Positions 62,193-64,000 of a stretch of DNA of 64,000 bases are shown here, one piece after another. The notes beneath the pieces were generated by a model, which ran no database searches, was not told where the DNA came from, and worked only from the letters and a program-made list of their open reading frames with translations. The position numbers were made by a program, and so were the translations under genes. The stretch's first letter is position 1; every line of letters begins with the position of its first letter. The stretch spans positions 496,001 to 560,000 of the forward strand of contig CAWFXI010000007.1 of the NCBI GenBank assembly GCA_963819685.1, written 5' to 3'. This stretch comes from CAIUGU01 sp963819685 (lineage in GTDB: Bacteria; Pseudomonadota; Gammaproteobacteria; Steroidobacterales; Steroidobacteraceae).

Positions 62193-62668
62193 GCGGTCTT
62201 CGCCCCCTTGGCGCCTGGATTGCGGCCGCCACCCTTGCCCGTCTCCTTCACGAGTGGCAGGTTGTCCTGCTTCCATGCCTGCACGCCGCCTCTCAGGTTG
62301 ACCACCTTGGCAAAGCCCTGGGACTTGAGCAGACGGGCTGCCGCCGCAGAGGTAGCACCGGTATCGCAATAGACGACAACGGGTTTTTCCCTGTATTTCT
62401 TCAGCGTGTCGACGCTGGACGCAAGGTCAGCGCTCTTGAGGTGGCGGGCATCAATGATGTGACCTTCGGCATACTGTTCGTCAGTGCGCACATCCAGCAT
62501 CAAGGCACCCTGGTTCGCCAGCAGGACGGCATCCGAAGGTCCAACAGCCGCCGACCCTTTGGCGCGGTGGCGGATTTCAAGGACCATTGCCACCAGCGCC
62601 ACCAGGGCCGTGGCAGCGATCAGCAGCGGGTGGGCGGAAACAAACTCAAAAAAACGATTCATATTCAC
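62189..62668 (-). CDS. Membrane-anchored rhodanese-like protein (YibN type)
   Basis: The 159 residues start with a membrane helix (LLIAATALVALVAMVLEI), then a rhodanese domain with LMLDVRTDEQYAEGHI and the active-site loop VVYCDTGATSAAAARLL holding the catalytic Cys. The tail is basic and Gly/Lys-rich. It is upstream of grxC-secB-gpsA, as in E. coli (yibN-grxC-secB-gpsA). Confidence 0.87.
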   Translation of the reverse strand: MNMNRFFEFVSAHPLLIAATALVALVAMVLEIRHRAKGSAAVGPSDAVLLANQGALMLDVRTDEQYAEGHIIDARHLKSADLASSVDTLKKYREKPVVVYCDTGATSAAAARLLKSQGFAKVVNLRGGVQAWKQDNLPLVKETGKGGGRNPGAKGAKTA

Positions 62669-62743
62669 AACGTTGGTCAGTAACGCCTGGAGGCGGAAAC
62701 GCCCCGGTCATCGGGGCCGAGGGAGCGGGAGTATAACAGCCCC

Positions 62744-62764
62744 CTTCAGCCTGTAGACTGTGGT
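62744..62764. repeat. Degenerate heptads between the rhodanese gene and envC
   Basis: CTTCAGC, CTGTAGA and CTGTGGT form three weakly similar 7-bp units in the divergent intergenic region (62669-62864). The middle unit shares the CTGTAG core of the other heptad arrays. Confidence 0.35.
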
Positions 62765-62864
62765 GGGTTGGGGCCTGCGCAGGGCCGTCTGTGAACTCCG
62801 CGGTTTCCCCCTTGTCCGCATGTCCAGCTTCCAAAACCCTCCACAGACCCTTAAGGTTCGCCGG

Positions 62865-64000
62865 ATGATGTGCCGGCAAGCGTTGGTCGCAATCGGGCTG
62901 CTATGGCCGACGGTCTTTCCGGCCCCTGCGTTTGCGGCGACCGCCAGCCCCGAAGCAACACAATCAGAACTGAAACAGGTTCGCAGCAGAATCGACGCCG
63001 TCCGTAAGGCCATCAACGCGGATGTGCAGCGCCGCGACACGGTGACCACGCAGCTGAAAGACACGGAGCTGGATATTCAGTCGGCGCAACAACGGCTCGC
63101 AGCGACACGAACTGAGCGGCTGGCGACGGAAAGAAAACTCCAGGACCTTCGCGCAGAGCAAGGGGTTACCGAACGGCAGGTGGCCTCCGAACGTGAGGCA
63201 CTGGCGGCCGAGCTTCGAGTGGCGTACCTGAACGGTCGCGACGAGCGCCTCAAGCTGCTGCTCAATCAGCAGGATCCGGCAACACTGGGGCGGATGCTGG
63301 CTTACTACGGCTACTTCGGCGAGGCACGGGCTGAGCGCATTGACGCCATCCGTGATCATCTCGCCCATCTCGAGCTTCTGGAAGAGAGTATTGGCGCGGA
63401 GGTCGCCAGACTGAACGGTCTGGAAACCCAGAGAACTGATGAAGTGCGGCGTCTGGGGCAGGCGCGCGAGCGACGCAGTCAGACACTGGCGTCATTGCAA
63501 TCGCAGATCAAATCGCGGGGCGATGAGCTTTCCCGGCTGGAGCGCGACGCCAGGACTCTCGAGCGGCTGGTGGAGCAGCTGCGCCGTGCGATGGAGGATT
63601 TTCCGGTCCTTGCGCCGCAGCCATTCGAGCGGGTCAAAGGCAAATTGCCCTGGCCGGTGAAAGGCAAGCTTCTGGCCCGCTTCGGGCAGCTGCGAGCCGG
63701 CGGACCACTGAAATGGCAAGGCCTGCTCATCGATACGCAAAGGGGGGCACAAGTCCGCGCGCCATTTCACGGACGCGTCGTCTATGCCGATTGGCTGCCC
63801 GGCATGGGACTGTTGCTGGTCCTGGACCACGGCAACGGATATATGAGCCTCTACGGCCACAATGAACAACTGTTCAAGGCCGTTGGGGACCGGGTAGTCC
63901 CGGGCGATGTCATTGCTTCGGCCGGCGATAGCGGCGGAAACGCGAATGCCGGGCTCTACATGGAGATTCGCAAGGCGGGCCAGCCCCAGGACCCGCTCAT
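62865..64000 (+). CDS. envC: Murein hydrolase activator EnvC, N-terminal part (cut by window edge)
   Basis: EnvC activates the septal amidases AmiA/B. A signal peptide (CRQALVAIGLLWPTVFPAPA) is followed by a long coiled coil (about residues 30-250, rich in Glu, Arg and Leu). A LytM/M23 domain then begins with KGKLLARFGQLRAGGPLKWQ. The zinc ligands of active M23 peptidases are replaced (LKWQGLLID, GLYMEIR), as expected for the non-catalytic activator. ATG 62865 or 62868 are likely starts; ATG 62820 is also in frame. The C-terminus is outside the window. Confidence 0.9.
   Translation, partial: MMCRQALVAIGLLWPTVFPAPAFAATASPEATQSELKQVRSRIDAVRKAINADVQRRDTVTTQLKDTELDIQSAQQRLAATRTERLATERKLQDLRAEQGVTERQVASEREALAAELRVAYLNGRDERLKLLLNQQDPATLGRMLAYYGYFGEARAERIDAIRDHLAHLELLEESIGAEVARLNGLETQRTDEVRRLGQARERRSQTLASLQSQIKSRGDELSRLERDARTLERLVEQLRRAMEDFPVLAPQPFERVKGKLPWPVKGKLLARFGQLRAGGPLKWQGLLIDTQRGAQVRAPFHGRVVYADWLPGMGLLLVLDHGNGYMSLYGHNEQLFKAVGDRVVPGDVIASAGDSGGNANAGLYMEIRKAGQPQDPL

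Noticed and set aside
1..64000. tRNA, rRNA, insertion sequences and prophage genes
   Set aside because: I saw no cloverleaf sequences, rRNA segments, transposases, integrases or phage structural genes on either strand.

Overview
The window is about 62-65% GC and almost fully coding. It comes from a gammaproteobacterium and is centred on the replication origin. From the origin, the minus-strand order rpmH-rnpA-yidD-yidC-mnmE ... mnmG ... rsmG-parA-parB ... atpI-atpBEFHAGDC-glmU-glmS and the plus-strand order dnaA-dnaN-recF-gyrB, then convergent plsC-glyS-glyQ, match the classical Pseudomonas/Xanthomonadales/Nevskiales arrangement. I cannot assign a genus.

Layout. 1-9.9 kb: start of glmS (cut by the window edge), glmU and the complete F1Fo ATP synthase operon, all on the minus strand, with a good sigma70 promoter before atpI. 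9.9-20 kb: a secreted CBM9/DUF5916-type outer-membrane protein, parB, parA, rsmG, a di-haem cytochrome c4, a SIMPL-domain protein, an unrecognised secreted protein, a small NfeD-like protein and mnmG. 20-38 kb: an accessory block between mnmG and mnmE, which are adjacent in many relatives. It holds an alpha/beta hydrolase, an ABC exporter, a FecR/DUF6600 protein, a compact aryl-polyene-type pigment cluster (ketosynthase, chain-length factor, ketoreductase, two hotdog dehydratases, AMP ligase, acyl carrier protein, acyltransferase, LolA-like carrier, MMPL exporter, glycosyltransferase, methyltransferase, probably a polysaccharide deacetylase) and xthA. 38-48.6 kb: mnmE, yidC, yidD, rnpA, rpmH, the dnaA/oriC region, dnaN, recF (with two embedded parS sites) and gyrB. 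48.6-57.5 kb: plsC, glyS, glyQ, then the nitrogen-control group glnA, a DUF4124 protein, ntrB and ntrC, with a sigma54 promoter before glnA. 57.5-64 kb: an MscS-type channel, a class 1B-like pyrD, trmL, gpsA, secB, grxC, a membrane rhodanese and the start of envC.

How the parts work together. ParA, ParB and the two parS sites form an origin-proximal segregation system. DnaA with the box-bearing, AT-rich dnaA-dnaN spacer forms the probable origin. NtrB/NtrC very likely drive glnA through its sigma54 promoter. The pigment genes resemble the biochemically studied Ape enzymes and probably make an aryl polyene lipid exported to the outer membrane.

The most unusual features are non-coding. Two arrays of small covarying hairpins with fixed 5-6 nt linkers (17.44-17.60 kb and 30.83-31.00 kb) are arranged as mirror images. 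Heptanucleotide arrays, also mirrored, lie inside the atp operon and behind several genes. A GATGCAAAAG-type hairpin recurs at operon ends. Single-base frameshifts break at least seven genes, including essential yidC. This suggests indel errors in the sequence, or less likely real decay, so those genes are annotated as interrupted.
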